Below, piece after piece: positions 40,946 through 51,162 of a DNA stretch of 64,000 bases; position 1 is the stretch's first letter; every line of letters begins with the position of its first letter. The stretch lies in contig JAFAIM010000057.1 in NCBI GenBank assembly GCA_019236735.1, positions 1-64,000 on the forward strand, given 5' to 3'. The position numbers were made by a program, and so were the translations under genes. This DNA is from Burkholderiaceae bacterium (lineage in GTDB: Bacteria > Pseudomonadota > Gammaproteobacteria > Burkholderiales > Burkholderiaceae_F). The notes below the pieces were generated by a model. That model worked only from the letters and a program-made list of their open reading frames with translations, was not told the DNA's origin and made no database searches.

Positions 40946-43069
40946 ATGAACCCGCGGAAACTGTTCGTGACGACGGCGCTTCCGTACGCCAACGGCGCGC
41001 TGCACATCGGCCACATCATGGAATACATCCAGGCCGATATCTGGGTGCGTTTTCAGAGGCTGCTGGGGCACACGGTGCACTTCGTCAGCGCCGACGACGC
41101 CCACGGCGCGCCGATCATGATCGCCGCCGAAAAGGCAGGGGTGTCGCCGCAGGAGTTCGTCGCCCGCATCGGCGCGAGCCGCGCACCGACGCTGCAGGGC
41201 TTCGGCATCGCATTTGACCACTGGCACAGCACCGATTCGCCCGAAAATGTGGAGCTGTCGCAGCGAATCTACATGCGACTGCGCGAGAACGAGCTGATCG
41301 CGATCCGGCCGGTCGAACAGCTCTACGACCCGGTCAAGGGTATGTTCCTGGCCGACCGCTATGTCAAGGGACAATGCCCGAACTGCGGCGCGCCGGACCA
41401 GTACGGCGACTCGTGCGAGGTGTGTGGCGCCGTGTACAGCGCTACGGAGCTCAAAAACCCGTATTCGGTCCTGTCGGGCGCCAAACCCGAGCTACGAACC
41501 TCGGAACACTACTTCTTCGCGCTCTCCGATCCGCGCTGCACCGAGTTCCTGAGCGATTGGACCCAAGGCGGGCGCTTGCAGCCGGAAGTCGCCAACAAAG
41601 CGCGCGAGTGGCTCGAGGGTGAACGCGGATTGGCCGATTGGGACATCTCGCGCGATGCGCCGTATTTCGGCATCCCGATCCCCGATGCACCGGGAAAGTT
41701 CTTCTACGTCTGGCTGGACGCGCCGATCGGCTACCTGGCGAGCTTGAAAGCGTACTGCGCGCTGCGCGGCTGGAACTTCGAAACGGTGCTGAGCGACCCG
41801 CTCGTCGAGCAGATCCACTTCATCGGCAAGGACATCATCTACTTCCACACGCTGTTCTGGCCGGCGATGCTGAAGTTCGCCGGCGCCCCGTTCAAGGTTC
41901 CCGACCGCGTGTACGTGCACGGCTTTATCACCGTGAGCGGCGAGAAGATGTCCAAGAGCCGCGGCACCGGGATCGATCCGCTGCGGTACCTGGAGCTGGG
42001 GCTCAACCCCGACTGGCTGCGCTATTACATCGCCGCCAAGCTGAACTCGCATGTCGAGGATATCGACTTCAACGCCGAGGACTTTACCGCGCGAATCAAC
42101 AGCGACCTCGTCGGCAAGTTCGTCAACATCGCCAGCCGCGCCTCGCACTTCGTTCTGAAAAACTTCGAGGGCGCGCTGGCCGATGTCTTGTCGGCGGGCG
42201 TTGCCGGTGCGGGCTCGATCCTGCGCCTGTTCCAGGCGCGCGCGGACGAGCTCGCGCAACTGTACGAGGCGCGCGAGTTCGGCAAGGTGATGCGGGAAAC
42301 AATGGCGCTGGCCGATATCGCCAACGAATGGTTCGACGCGAGGCGCCCATGGGAGCTGGCCAAGTCGCAGGATCCAGCGGCGAGGCAGCAGCTGCACGAG
42401 GTGTGCAGCGTCGCGATCAACCTGTTCCGCCTCTTGATGATCTACCTTGCGCCGGTCCTGCCGTCGCTGGCGCGGCGCGCCGAGGCGTTCCTGCGGATCG
42501 CACCTCTCGACTGGTCGCAGGCGCGGGGTCTGCTCCCTGGGGCGCACCGGATCGCGCCCTACGAGCACCTGACCGGCCGGGTCGATCCCAAGACGCTGGC
42601 GGCGCTGTTCGAGCCGCCTTCGCCGGCCGCGCGGGCTGCGGAGGTCAAGACCTCTTCGCCGGCTGCGCGGGCTACGGAGGTCGAGGCCTCTGAGGTTGCT
42701 ACTGCGAAGGCGCCTGCGCCGGTTGCGGCGCCAACGATCGGGATCGAAGAGTTCGCCAAGATCGACCTGCGAGTCGCACGCATCACGGCCGCAGAGGTCA
42801 TCGACGGGAGCGACAGATTGCTGAAGCTCACGCTGGACGTGGGCGAAGCGCGCCCGCGCCAGGTCTTCGCTGGTATCAAGTCGGCATACCAGCCAGCCGA
42901 CCTGGTGGGGCGATTGACTGTGGTGGTGGCAAACCTGGCGCCGCGTAAGATGAAGTTCGGTTTGAGCGAAGGGATGGTGCTGGCTGCCAGCGATGAGCAC
43001 GGCAACCGGCCGGGGCTGTTCCTGCTGGATCCTGACCCAGGCGCACATCCGGGGATGCGGGTCAAATGA
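40946..43069 (+). CDS. metG: Methionyl-tRNA synthetase
   Basis: A 707-residue class I synthetase. [15 protein letters not shown] contains the HIGH motif, four cysteines ([18 protein letters not shown]) bind zinc, and [11 protein letters not shown] holds KMSKS. The C-terminal 105 residues form an EMAP-like tRNA-binding dimerisation domain ([16 protein letters not shown]). Between the catalytic part and that domain lies an Ala/Pro linker made of two tandem 12-residue units (SPAARA-type), encoded by 36-bp repeats at 42620-42655 and 42656-42691. Confidence 0.97.
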   Translation: MNPRKLFVTTALPYANGALHIGHIMEYIQADIWVRFQRLLGHTVHFVSADDAHGAPIMIAAEKAGVSPQEFVARIGASRAPTLQGFGIAFDHWHSTDSPENVELSQRIYMRLRENELIAIRPVEQLYDPVKGMFLADRYVKGQCPNCGAPDQYGDSCEVCGAVYSATELKNPYSVLSGAKPELRTSEHYFFALSDPRCTEFLSDWTQGGRLQPEVANKAREWLEGERGLADWDISRDAPYFGIPIPDAPGKFFYVWLDAPIGYLASLKAYCALRGWNFETVLSDPLVEQIHFIGKDIIYFHTLFWPAMLKFAGAPFKVPDRVYVHGFITVSGEKMSKSRGTGIDPLRYLELGLNPDWLRYYIAAKLNSHVEDIDFNAEDFTARINSDLVGKFVNIASRASHFVLKNFEGALADVLSAGVAGAGSILRLFQARADELAQLYEAREFGKVMRETMALADIANEWFDARRPWELAKSQDPAARQQLHEVCSVAINLFRLLMIYLAPVLPSLARRAEAFLRIAPLDWSQARGLLPGAHRIAPYEHLTGRVDPKTLAALFEPPSPAARAAEVKTSSPAARATEVEASEVATAKAPAPVAAPTIGIEEFAKIDLRVARITAAEVIDGSDRLLKLTLDVGEARPRQVFAGIKSAYQPADLVGRLTVVVANLAPRKMKFGLSEGMVLAASDEHGNRPGLFLLDPDPGAHPGMRVK

Positions 43070-43081
43070 GACAAGACTGCC

Positions 43082-43282
43082 ATGGCTGAATACGAATCCG
43101 ACCTGACGCGCTTCCTGCGCGAGCTCAAGCAGAAGAAGCCGGATCTGGAGCGCAAGCAGCGCGAGGCGCGCGAGATCTGGTGGGACAAATCGCTCGACCT
43201 GGACGAGCAGGCGCGCTTCGCCAAGGCGCACGTGCCGATGCAGGGCTACGTTTACGGGACCAAGCCGAAGCTGTCCGGTTAG
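43082..43282 (+). CDS. DUF3460 protein
   Basis: A 66-residue, strongly charged soluble protein (YESDLTRFLRELKQKKPDLERKQREAREIWWDKSLDLD) of the betaproteobacterial DUF3460 family. It follows metG by 12 bp and is probably in its operon. Function is unknown. Confidence 0.85.
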   Translation: MAEYESDLTRFLRELKQKKPDLERKQREAREIWWDKSLDLDEQARFAKAHVPMQGYVYGTKPKLSG

Positions 43283-43343
43283 CCAGGTCCGCTGGACCGC
43301 CGGTTGTCATACTTTTGCTGGAATTTTGTATTACACCGTTTGC

Positions 43344-43592
43344 ATGCAGACCGAAACACTGTCCGTTCGCATTTCCAAGGCCGAGAGCCGCGCACTGCGC
43401 GAGCGGGCTCGCAAGGAAGGCATCTCCAAGGGCAGCCTGGTGCGGAGAGCCCTGCGTGCGTACGGCGTCACCCCTGAAGCGGAGGTCGGCAAAAGCGGCT
43501 ACGACGCCATCAAGCATCTCCTCGGAAAAAATCGGGGCAAATCGAGAGATCTGTCTAGCAATCCCGCGCACTTGGAAGACTACGGCCGTTGA
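43344..43592 (+). CDS. Orphan ribbon-helix-helix antitoxin (VapB-like)
   Basis: An 82-residue protein with an N-terminal ribbon-helix-helix (METLSVRISKAESRALRERA-like start, ATG 43344) and the C-terminal DLSSNPAHLEDYGR. That tail is the usual end of VapB antitoxins that precede a PIN toxin. No PIN toxin follows; the next 170 bp hold no coherent gene before putA. A promoter, TTGTCA (43304-43309) and TGTATT (43327-43332) with a 17-bp spacer, and a TGTATTACA palindrome precede it. Confidence 0.7.
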   Translation: MQTETLSVRISKAESRALRERARKEGISKGSLVRRALRAYGVTPEAEVGKSGYDAIKHLLGKNRGKSRDLSSNPAHLEDYGR

Positions 43593-43602
43593 GAATTCAA
43601 CG

Positions 43603-43616
43603 GCTGAGCGCTCAGC
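43603..43616. repeat. Perfect 14-bp palindrome after the orphan antitoxin
   Basis: GCTGAGCGCTCAGC, ten bases after the antitoxin stop, in the non-coding gap before putA. It could be a degraded terminator or a recombination scar where a toxin gene was lost. Confidence 0.5.
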
Positions 43617-43765
43617 TCCGGACCCGGGCGGGCTTTCGCTGTGCAACTTCGCCCGGTAGCGCGTGCGCCTCACGCCGCAACCGGGCGAACAGGTTCGGCT
43701 CCCACGGGCAGGCTGCCGTTGATGATCACGCGCAGTTCGTCAGGCCCCAGGAAGGAGCCGCGGCC

Positions 43766-46700
43766 TCAGTCGAGCGTCAACAAAGTGGCGTTACCGCCGG
43801 CGGCGGTCGTGTTGGTGCTGACGACCCGCTCGGCGACCATCCACTGCAGTCCGTATTCGGGGCCGCCTTGCAGCACGCGCACGCGCGGGCCCTCGCGCAT
43901 TGAGAGGTGGCGCCGCAGCTCGTCGTGTGCGACCTCGCCCTCCGCCAGCGCCACCTCGCATTCGGCCTGCTGCCAGCGCGCCACCCAGCTGATGCGCGCC
44001 GACAGCTGCGCCGGCAGTTCCGCCGCGAGCGAGCGTGCCCAGGGCGAGTCTTGCAGCACCGGGCGGTTACCGGTGGCGGCCGCAGCGGTAATCTGCGCCA
44101 GGCAGGAATCGGCGTTGTGCGCGTGGCACAGCGCGCGTCCGCGCGCCCGGTAATCGAGTACGTTGCTCTCGCCGGTCGGGCCGGCCAGCTCGTGCCGGCA
44201 ACCGATCGGGGTCGCTTCCAGGTAGCGGTTGCACAGACGCACCAGTTCCGGCTTCCTCGCCTTCCCCTGATGGGCCGCCCAGGCGGCGAGCTCGTCCAGC
44301 TCGGGCGGAGCGGGCCCGCGTTCGGTCACTCCTGCAGCAGCCGAGGCAGCGAGCGCCTGGGCGTCGGTTCCCGTTCGCAGTCGCGCCAACATCCACGGGC
44401 CGCCGGCCTTCGGGCCGGTGCCGGACAGCCCCTCGCCTCCAAATGGCTGCACTCCGACCACCGCGCCGATCATGTTGCGGTTCACATAGATGTTGCCGGC
44501 GCGAATGCGATCGGCAACGAAGCGGATCGTCTCGTCGACGCGGCTGTGGACGCCGCACGTCAGCGCGTAGCCGGTCGCGTTGATCGCATCGAGCACGTCG
44601 GAGAGCCGCTCGCGCGGGTAGCGCAGCACGTGCAGCACCGGTCCGAACACTTCCTGCTGCAACTCCGCGACCGCATCGATTTCGACGATCGACGGCGCGA
44701 CGAACGTGCCGCCGCCACATTCGGCCGACAATGCGATCCGTTCGATCCGATGGCGCTTTCCAATCCGCTCCAGATGCTGCCAGATCATCTGCGCGGCCTG
44801 CGCGTCGATCACCGGCCCCACATCGGTATCCAAGCGCGCCGGGTCGCCCACGCGCAGCTCGGCAGCGGCTCCGAGCAGCATCGGCATGATGCGAGGCGCC
44901 ACATCCTCTTGCAGACACAGCAGCCGCAGCGCTGAGCAGCGCTGGCCGGCGCTGTCGAAAGCGGACGCCAGTGCATCGCGCACCACCTGTTCGGGCAGCG
45001 CGCTGGAGTCGACGATCATCGCGTTCTGCCCGCCGGTTTCCGCGACCAGCACCGCTGCGTCGCCGCGCGAGGCCAGGTCGCGATCGATTCGCTGCGCCGC
45101 GCGCGTCGAGCCGGTAAACAGAACGCCGCGCACCCGCGCATCGCGCACCAGCTGCGCGCCGGTCTGCGCCCCGCCCGGCGCAAGCTGCAGCGCGAACTTC
45201 GGCACGCCAGCCTCGTGCAACAAGCGCACCGCGGCGGCCGCCACCAGCGGCGTCTGCGGCGCCGGCTTCGCGATGACGACGTTGCCTGCCGCCAGCGCGG
45301 CCGCGATTTGGCCAGTGAAAATTGCCAATGGGAAGTTCCACGGCGAGATCGCGACAACCGCCCCGAGCGCTTCGCCCGGCAGTGGCGGACCGGATTCGAG
45401 CTGTGCCGCGTAGTAGCGGCAGAAGTCCGCGGCCTCGCGCACTTCACCCAGCGCGTTGCCGATCGTGCGGCCCGCCTCGTGCACGATCAGCCAGCACAGC
45501 GTCAGCCGCTCGGCCTCCAGTCGATCGGCGGCGGCGCGCAGGATCGAAGCGCGCCGCGCAGGCGGAACCTGCGCCCACTCGCCCGCAGCTTCGAGCGCGG
45601 TAGCCGGCAACCGTTCCAGCTCCACGCCGACCGCATCGACGACGATACCGACCCGCTGCGAGCGGTCCGCCGGATTGGTGATTTCGTACGAGCCACCCTC
45701 TTTCTCGCCCGCATGCCAGGTGCGCCGTGCTGCTGCCTCGAAGCCGGCTCGGATCGAGGCAATCGTAGGCTCGTCGTTCAAGTCCAGGCCCAGCGAGTTC
45801 GCGCGCTGGGCGCCGTACAACTGCGGCGGCGCGCTGATCCGCGAGTGCGGCGCACCGCCCGTGGCCTGCGCGAGCGCCACCGGATCGGACAGAAGCTGCG
45901 CCAGGTCCAGCTCGGGATCGGCCACCTGGCTGACAAACGACGTGTTGGCGCCGTTTTCGAGCAAGCGCCGCACCAGGTACGGCAGCAGCGTGTCGTGGCT
46001 GCCGACCGGCGCGTAGATCCGGCAGCGCACCGGCCCGCCGGGCCGAACCAGCTCGTCGTACAGCGCCTCGCCCATCCCGTGCAGGCACTGGAACTCCCAC
46101 CCTTCGACGCTGCGACACTGGCACATCTGCCAAACAGTGGCGAGCGTCAAGGCATTGTGGGTCGCGAACTGCGGATACAAGCGGTCGGCATGCAAAAGCA
46201 GACCGGCCGCACAGGCCATATAACAGACGTCGGTGTGTGCCTTGTGCGTGAACACCGGGAAATCGACCTGCCCTTCGACCTGGGCTCGCTTGATTTCGCT
46301 GTCCCAATAGGCGCCTTTTACCAGCCGAACCATCATGCGCCGCCGGGTGCGGCGCGCGAGCTCGGCCACGTATTCGATCACCGCCGGCGCGCGCTTCTGG
46401 TAGGCCTGCACGACGAATCCGAGTCCAGGCCAATCCGACAGCTGCGGCGCCGCCGCCAGCGGCTCGAGCAGGTCGAGCGACAGCTCGAGCACCTCGCTTT
46501 CCTCGGCATCGATGTTCAGCCCGATGCCGCAGTCACGTGCCAGCTCGCACAGGTGAGTCAGGCGCGGCCCGAGCTCGGCCAGCACCCGCTCGCGCTGGCT
46601 GTACGCATAGCGCGGATGCAGCGCTGAGAGCTTCACCGAAATGTTCGGGCCTTCGTACAGGCTCCCTGCGGTGGCGCCGCTGCGTTCGGCAGCGGCACGG

Positions 46701-47401
46701 CCGATCGCACCGATCGCCTGTTCGTAGTCGGCCAGGTACCGCTCCGCATCGGCGGCGGTGAGCGCGGCCTCGCCCAGCATGTCGAACGAGTAGCGGTAGC
46801 CGCGCGCCTCGCACGCTCGGCCTCGCTGCAGCGCCTCTTCGATCGTGCGGCCGAGCACGAACTGCTGGCCGAGCAGGCGCATCGCCATGTCCACTCCGCG
46901 CCGGATCAGGCCTTCGCCGCCGCGCGCGATCAGGCGGCCAAGGGCAGCCGCCAGGCCTTCCTCGCTGTGCGTGGCGACCAGCTCCCCGGAGATCATCAAA
47001 CCCCATGCCGCAGCGTTGACGAACAGCGAGCGGCCCCGTCCGATGTGCGAACGCCAGTCGGGCCCGGCGAGCTTGTCGCGGATCAGCGCGTCGGCCGTGG
47101 CAGCGTCGGGGATGCGCAACAGCGCCTCGGCCAGGCACATCAGCGCAACTCCTTCCTGGCTCGAAAGCGAGAACTCGTGCATCAGCGCATCGACACCGGT
47201 GGCGCGGGCGTGCCGCTGGCGCAGCGTCGACGTGAGCTGTTGCGCCATCGTCCGCGCTGCGGCGGCCGGCCCAGGAGCCAGGCGCGCCGCATTCAGCAGC
47301 GCGGCAATGCACTGCGGCTCTCGTGCGCGGTGCAGGCTTCGGATCGGCGCGCGCGCAGCATCGAGCGCGGGGAGTGCGGGCTGCGGGTCCATCATCGTCA
47401 C
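43766..47401 (-). CDS. putA: Bifunctional proline dehydrogenase / pyrroline-5-carboxylate dehydrogenase
   Basis: A 1211-residue fused enzyme that oxidises proline to glutamate. The FAD-dependent proline dehydrogenase barrel (about 190-500) includes NISVKLSALHPRY and LVKGAYWDSEIK. The NAD-dependent aldehyde dehydrogenase (about 560-1000) has the catalytic Cys in GQRCSALRLL and Glu in VAETGGQNAM. A C-terminal domain follows. There is no N-terminal ribbon-helix-helix, so unlike E. coli PutA it should not repress its own gene. The start is ATG at 47401 (another ATG at 47395). Confidence 0.95.
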   Translation of the reverse strand: MTMMDPQPALPALDAARAPIRSLHRAREPQCIAALLNAARLAPGPAAAARTMAQQLTSTLRQRHARATGVDALMHEFSLSSQEGVALMCLAEALLRIPDAATADALIRDKLAGPDWRSHIGRGRSLFVNAAAWGLMISGELVATHSEEGLAAALGRLIARGGEGLIRRGVDMAMRLLGQQFVLGRTIEEALQRGRACEARGYRYSFDMLGEAALTAADAERYLADYEQAIGAIGRAAAERSGATAGSLYEGPNISVKLSALHPRYAYSQRERVLAELGPRLTHLCELARDCGIGLNIDAEESEVLELSLDLLEPLAAAPQLSDWPGLGFVVQAYQKRAPAVIEYVAELARRTRRRMMVRLVKGAYWDSEIKRAQVEGQVDFPVFTHKAHTDVCYMACAAGLLLHADRLYPQFATHNALTLATVWQMCQCRSVEGWEFQCLHGMGEALYDELVRPGGPVRCRIYAPVGSHDTLLPYLVRRLLENGANTSFVSQVADPELDLAQLLSDPVALAQATGGAPHSRISAPPQLYGAQRANSLGLDLNDEPTIASIRAGFEAAARRTWHAGEKEGGSYEITNPADRSQRVGIVVDAVGVELERLPATALEAAGEWAQVPPARRASILRAAADRLEAERLTLCWLIVHEAGRTIGNALGEVREAADFCRYYAAQLESGPPLPGEALGAVVAISPWNFPLAIFTGQIAAALAAGNVVIAKPAPQTPLVAAAAVRLLHEAGVPKFALQLAPGGAQTGAQLVRDARVRGVLFTGSTRAAQRIDRDLASRGDAAVLVAETGGQNAMIVDSSALPEQVVRDALASAFDSAGQRCSALRLLCLQEDVAPRIMPMLLGAAAELRVGDPARLDTDVGPVIDAQAAQMIWQHLERIGKRHRIERIALSAECGGGTFVAPSIVEIDAVAELQQEVFGPVLHVLRYPRERLSDVLDAINATGYALTCGVHSRVDETIRFVADRIRAGNIYVNRNMIGAVVGVQPFGGEGLSGTGPKAGGPWMLARLRTGTDAQALAASAAAGVTERGPAPPELDELAAWAAHQGKARKPELVRLCNRYLEATPIGCRHELAGPTGESNVLDYRARGRALCHAHNADSCLAQITAAAATGNRPVLQDSPWARSLAAELPAQLSARISWVARWQQAECEVALAEGEVAHDELRRHLSMREGPRVRVLQGGPEYGLQWMVAERVVSTNTTAAGGNATLLTLD

Positions 47402-47470
47402 GATTTCCTGCGTCCCTGAACCGCTACCGCCGGTAGCACAGGCGCCGGCAGCGGCTCGTAAAATCGCCTG

Positions 47471-48049
47471 GTGCCGGTCTCAAGTCTACGTGTCATCCTC
47501 GCTGTCGCGCTTGCGCTGCTGCCGCTGGCCGGCCGCGCCACACCCGGCGAGGTTCCGGTCGGAGGCGTGCTGCCGGATGTGACGCTACAGGGGTTAAATG
47601 GCCCCGCGCGCCGCCTTGCGGAATACCGCGGCCGGCCGCTGCTGATCAACGTCTGGGCAAGCTGGTGCGGCCCTTGCGTCGAAGAAATGGCCTCGCTCGA
47701 AAGGCTGGCGTGGACGGACAATCGGATCGCCTTCTCGCTGATCGGGATCTCGACCGACGACTATCCGGAAAAAGCTCTCGCTTTCCTGAACCGATCGAAC
47801 GCGACGATCCGGCAGTTCATCGACCACGATCAGCAAATGGAAAACCTGCTGGGCGGCTCGACCATCCCGCTGACCGTGCTGGTCGACGCCAACGGGCGGG
47901 TGCTCGAACGGATCTACGGTTCGCGCGACTGGGATTCGCCTGAGGCGATTCGCCTGATCTCCCGCGCATTTGGCGCGGCCGCCGGCGCTAAGCCTTCGGC
48001 GCGGGCTTCTGAAGCATCGCGAGGAACGTCCGGATCCGCGCCGCGTTGA
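47471..48049 (+). CDS. TlpA-like periplasmic thioredoxin
   Basis: A 192-residue thiol-disulfide protein. A signal peptide (SLRVILAVALALLPLAGRA) sends it to the periplasm, where the thioredoxin motif WASWCGPCVEEM can reduce disulfides. The start is GTG at 47471. It is divergent from putA. Its last 62 bases overlap the 3' end of the convergent DUF1499 gene. Confidence 0.88.
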   Translation: MPVSSLRVILAVALALLPLAGRATPGEVPVGGVLPDVTLQGLNGPARRLAEYRGRPLLINVWASWCGPCVEEMASLERLAWTDNRIAFSLIGISTDDYPEKALAFLNRSNATIRQFIDHDQQMENLLGGSTIPLTVLVDANGRVLERIYGSRDWDSPEAIRLISRAFGAAAGAKPSARASEASRGTSGSAPR

Positions 48050-48746
48050 CACCCAGGTCGCTGCGGCCGACGCGTGAGGCCGAGCGAACGTCCAGGCGGC
48101 TGCCGTTGGCGTCAGAGCGGATCTGAACGACGATGTCGTCCTTGAAACCGAACAGCATCGTCGTGTCGACAGCCTCGATCCGAAGGTCGCTCCGATCGGC
48201 CGCAGCAAGGCGCCACCCGCATTCCTGCGCGACCTTCCTGGCTTGATCGAACAGCGCTTCCGGCGCCAGCGGCGAGTACATCGTCTTTACATCCGGAAAC
48301 GCAGCCTTCTGCTGCGCGGCCGCCTGGCCGCCTTCGTAGTCCAAGCCGTTGGGGCTGGCCCTACGCGCCGCGGCAAGCGCGACATACACCGGCGGCAGGT
48401 CCGTGTCGGTGGTGATATCGTGGATCGGCGGCACCGAGCGGGCGTGCATGATGCCGATGAGTGGAATCGCGCAGACGACGATCGAGGCGACGACCGCTGC
48501 GAACGGAACGATCCAGCCGGACCAACCGATTCCGGCGGGCGTGCGAAACAGGGCGATCAGCGAACCAATCAGGCCCAGGCCGCACACGAGCAGCCCCAAC
48601 GGGATCAGTTGTTTCAAAGCGACGTACAAACCAAACCACCCCAGCCGATACCCCAGGGGTGACAGCGCCAGCAGCGCCACTCCGATCAAAGTCAGGATCG
48701 GACCCACCGAGTGCCACCCGGGCCGTTGAACATTGGACGATCGCAT
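47988..48746 (-). CDS. DUF1499 membrane protein
   Basis: A 252-residue protein. Three membrane helices lie at about 15-35, 42-65 and 75-100, followed by the DUF1499 domain: an extracytoplasmic region from IHDITTDTDLPP to GRSDLGVNAARIRTFL. ATG 48746 was chosen over an upstream frame because the hydrophobic part follows it directly. Function is unknown. It is divergent from scpA. Confidence 0.8.
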   Translation of the reverse strand: MRSSNVQRPGWHSVGPILTLIGVALLALSPLGYRLGWFGLYVALKQLIPLGLLVCGLGLIGSLIALFRTPAGIGWSGWIVPFAAVVASIVVCAIPLIGIMHARSVPPIHDITTDTDLPPVYVALAAARRASPNGLDYEGGQAAAQQKAAFPDVKTMYSPLAPEALFDQARKVAQECGWRLAAADRSDLRIEAVDTTMLFGFKDDIVVQIRSDANGSRLDVRSASRVGRSDLGVNAARIRTFLAMLQKPAPKA

Positions 48747-48837
48747 CGGGTCCCTCGATCGATTATTCTTCGCTGACTTCGCCCCCCGCGCACGGGCGAA
48801 TTGTATCCGCGCAGCGACGCCACCCACAGAACCTCGG

Positions 48838-49695
48838 ATGAACGACCCCATTCACAGCCTGGATCTACCCGCCGAACCGGTTGGCGGCGCGAGTGTGACG
48901 CCGAACGTCGTCGACGGCATCGCGCTGGCGCGCTTATATGGCGAGCCGCTGTTTGCGCTGCCGGAGGATCTGTATATCCCGCCGGACGCGCTCGAGGTGT
49001 TCCTGGAGGCGTTCGAAGGGCCGCTGGATCTGCTGCTGTATCTGATCCGCCGCCAGAACTTCAACGTGCTGGACATTCCGATGGCGCCGCTCACGGAGCA
49101 GTACCTAGCCTACGTCGAGCAGATCCGCGCCCGCAACCTGGAACTGGCGGCCGAATATCTGCTGATGGCGGCGCTGCTGATCCAGATCAAGTCGCGAATG
49201 CTGCTGCCGGTGCGCAAAGCCGACACCGGCGAAGAGGTCGAGGATCCGCGCGCGGAACTGGTGCGGCGCCTGGTCGAATACGAGCGCATGAAGCTCGCCG
49301 CACAGGCGATCGACGAGTGGCCTCGGGTCGGGCGCGACTTCGCCCGCGCGATGGTCGCGATCGATCAGACGATGGCACGCCGGCTGCCCGACGTGCAAGC
49401 GGCCGATCTGCAGCGCGCCTGGCTCGAGCTGCTGCGGCGGGCCCGCCTGACGGCGCACCACCACATTGCGCGCGAGGAGTTGTCGGTGCGCGAGCACATG
49501 AGCATGATTTTGAAGCGGCTGCAGGGGCGCCGCTTCGCGGAGTTCTGCGATCTGTTCGATCCGGTGCAGGGCGTCGCCGTGCTGATCGTGAGCTTCCTGG
49601 CACTGCTGGAGTTGGCGCGTGAGAACCTGGTCGAGGTGACGCAGGCCGAACCGTATGCGCCGCTGTACGTGCGGTTGACGTACGTTCCGAGCTGA
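48838..49695 (+). CDS. scpA: Segregation and condensation protein A
   Basis: ScpA is the kleisin subunit that bridges SMC heads in chromosome condensation. The 285-residue protein has the N-terminal VFLEAFEGPLDLLLYLIRRQNFNVLDIPMAPLTEQYLAYVE block and the C-terminal winged-helix part ending AEPYAPLYVRLTYV. ATG 48838 was chosen over 48733 because the family match begins after it. The partner scpB is not adjacent in this window. Confidence 0.93.
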   Translation: MNDPIHSLDLPAEPVGGASVTPNVVDGIALARLYGEPLFALPEDLYIPPDALEVFLEAFEGPLDLLLYLIRRQNFNVLDIPMAPLTEQYLAYVEQIRARNLELAAEYLLMAALLIQIKSRMLLPVRKADTGEEVEDPRAELVRRLVEYERMKLAAQAIDEWPRVGRDFARAMVAIDQTMARRLPDVQAADLQRAWLELLRRARLTAHHHIAREELSVREHMSMILKRLQGRRFAEFCDLFDPVQGVAVLIVSFLALLELARENLVEVTQAEPYAPLYVRLTYVPS

Positions 49696-49717
49696 TCCAC
49701 ATTCGTCGGAGGAAGCA

Positions 49718-50059
49718 ATGTCGGCAACTCTTACCTATGTCATCAAATTTGTTGGCAACATGAATGAGGCGGTTCGGTTCCACGTATCGCAACTCGGCCT
49801 GCAGCTTCGCTTCGAATCCCCGGAATGGACCGAGTTCGACACCGGATCGACCGTGCTTGCGCTTCATGCGGCGTCCAAGGAGCATCCGCCGGGGACCTGC
49901 CAACTGGGTTTTTCGGTGTCGAACGCCGATGCCTTTTGCGCAGAGCGTGCTGCGGCGGGAGTCAAGATCGTTTCCGCCCCGGTGGACCTTCATGGACTGA
50001 GGATTGCCAAGCTGCGGGACTCGGATGGCGCCGAGTTCAGCGTCAGCAGCGGGTCGTGA
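49718..50059 (+). CDS. Glyoxalase/VOC-superfamily protein
   Basis: A 113-residue single-domain vicinal-oxygen-chelate protein. It has the beta-alpha-beta-beta-beta pattern ([34 protein letters not shown], then [19 protein letters not shown] and [10 protein letters not shown]). Likely metal ligands are few, so a binding or isomerase role cannot be told apart. GGAGG lies just upstream of its ATG. Confidence 0.82.
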   Translation: MSATLTYVIKFVGNMNEAVRFHVSQLGLQLRFESPEWTEFDTGSTVLALHAASKEHPPGTCQLGFSVSNADAFCAERAAAGVKIVSAPVDLHGLRIAKLRDSDGAEFSVSSGS

Positions 50060-50096
50060 TGAAGATCGCGCCAAAGAACGAAGGGAGTTCCTGCTG

Positions 50097-51104
50097 ATGG
50101 CCCGGCCGAACCAGACCCCGTCGCGGTCCCTGAAGGTCACGATCCTCGACGACTACTTCGACAACCTTCGCACGCTGAATTGCTTTCGCGAACTCGATGG
50201 CCACGACGTCACGATCTGGAACGATCACGTGCAGGAGGTCGTTGCGCTGGCGAACCGGCTTCGCGACACCGAAGCGCTGGTGCTGATCCGCGAGCGAACG
50301 CAGATCCGCGCCGCGCTGATCGAGCGCGTGCCCAAGCTGCGCCTGATCAGCCAGCGCAGCGTCTACCCCCACATCGATATCGCAGCCTGCACCCGGCACG
50401 GGATCATCGTGTCGTCCAACATGCACTCCGACACTCCCTCGTATGCGGCGGCCGAGCTGACGTGGGGCCTGGTGCTGGCGGCGATCCGGCAGATCCCGCA
50501 ACAGGTGGCAGCACTAAAGGCCGGTGTATGGCAGATCGGCGTCGGCCAGACGCTGCGCGGCAAAACCCTCGGCATTTTCGGCTACGGCAGGATCGGCGCG
50601 ACTGTGGCCGGCTACGGCAAGGCGTTCGGAATGAACATCCTTGCCTGGGCGCGCGAAGCTTCGCTCGAACGTGCTCGCGCGGACGGCTATGCGACCGCCG
50701 CCAGCAAGGAGCAGTTCTTCGAGGAAAGCGACGTCCTGTCGCTGCATATGCGACTGGTCGACGCGACACGCGGGATCGTCACAGCCGCCGACCTGGCTCG
50801 GATGAAGCCGTCGTCGTTGCTCGTGAACACGAGCCGCGCTCCTCTTATCCAGCGCGGAGCACTGGTCGAAGCCCTGCGCGAAGGCCGTCCCGGGATGGCG
50901 GCGGTGGACGTCTTCGAGCAGGAGCCGCTGCGCGATGCGACGCACCCGCTGTTGTCGATGCCGAACGTGGTCTGTACTCCGCACATCGGTTACGTTACGC
51001 GCGACGAGTACGAAATCCAGTTCGCCGACATCTTCGCCCAGATCACCGCGTACGCTGCAGGCGCCCCCATCAACGTCGTCAATCCCGAGGCATTGCGGCA
51101 GTAG
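50097..51104 (+). CDS. D-2-hydroxyacid dehydrogenase family protein
   Basis: A 335-residue NAD(P)-dependent dehydrogenase. The nucleotide loop is [21 protein letters not shown]. The catalytic Arg is in VNTSRAPLI, the Glu in DVFEQEPL and the His in [14 protein letters not shown]. Family members reduce 2-oxoacids or act as phosphoglycerate dehydrogenase-like enzymes; the substrate is unknown. ATG 50097 was chosen for its GGGAG ribosome site. Confidence 0.9.
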   Translation: MARPNQTPSRSLKVTILDDYFDNLRTLNCFRELDGHDVTIWNDHVQEVVALANRLRDTEALVLIRERTQIRAALIERVPKLRLISQRSVYPHIDIAACTRHGIIVSSNMHSDTPSYAAAELTWGLVLAAIRQIPQQVAALKAGVWQIGVGQTLRGKTLGIFGYGRIGATVAGYGKAFGMNILAWAREASLERARADGYATAASKEQFFEESDVLSLHMRLVDATRGIVTAADLARMKPSSLLVNTSRAPLIQRGALVEALREGRPGMAAVDVFEQEPLRDATHPLLSMPNVVCTPHIGYVTRDEYEIQFADIFAQITAYAAGAPINVVNPEALRQ

Positions 51105-51162
51105 CCCCTGTCAGCAGCGCGATCGCGCCAAAAATTGACGCCTTCCTGTCGGCTTCCGCGCT

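Noticed and set aside
43589-43903. PIN toxin following the orphan antitoxin
   Set aside because: The frame starting in the TTGA overlap encodes Arg/Ala-rich sequence without any PIN acidic motif and runs antisense through the end of putA.
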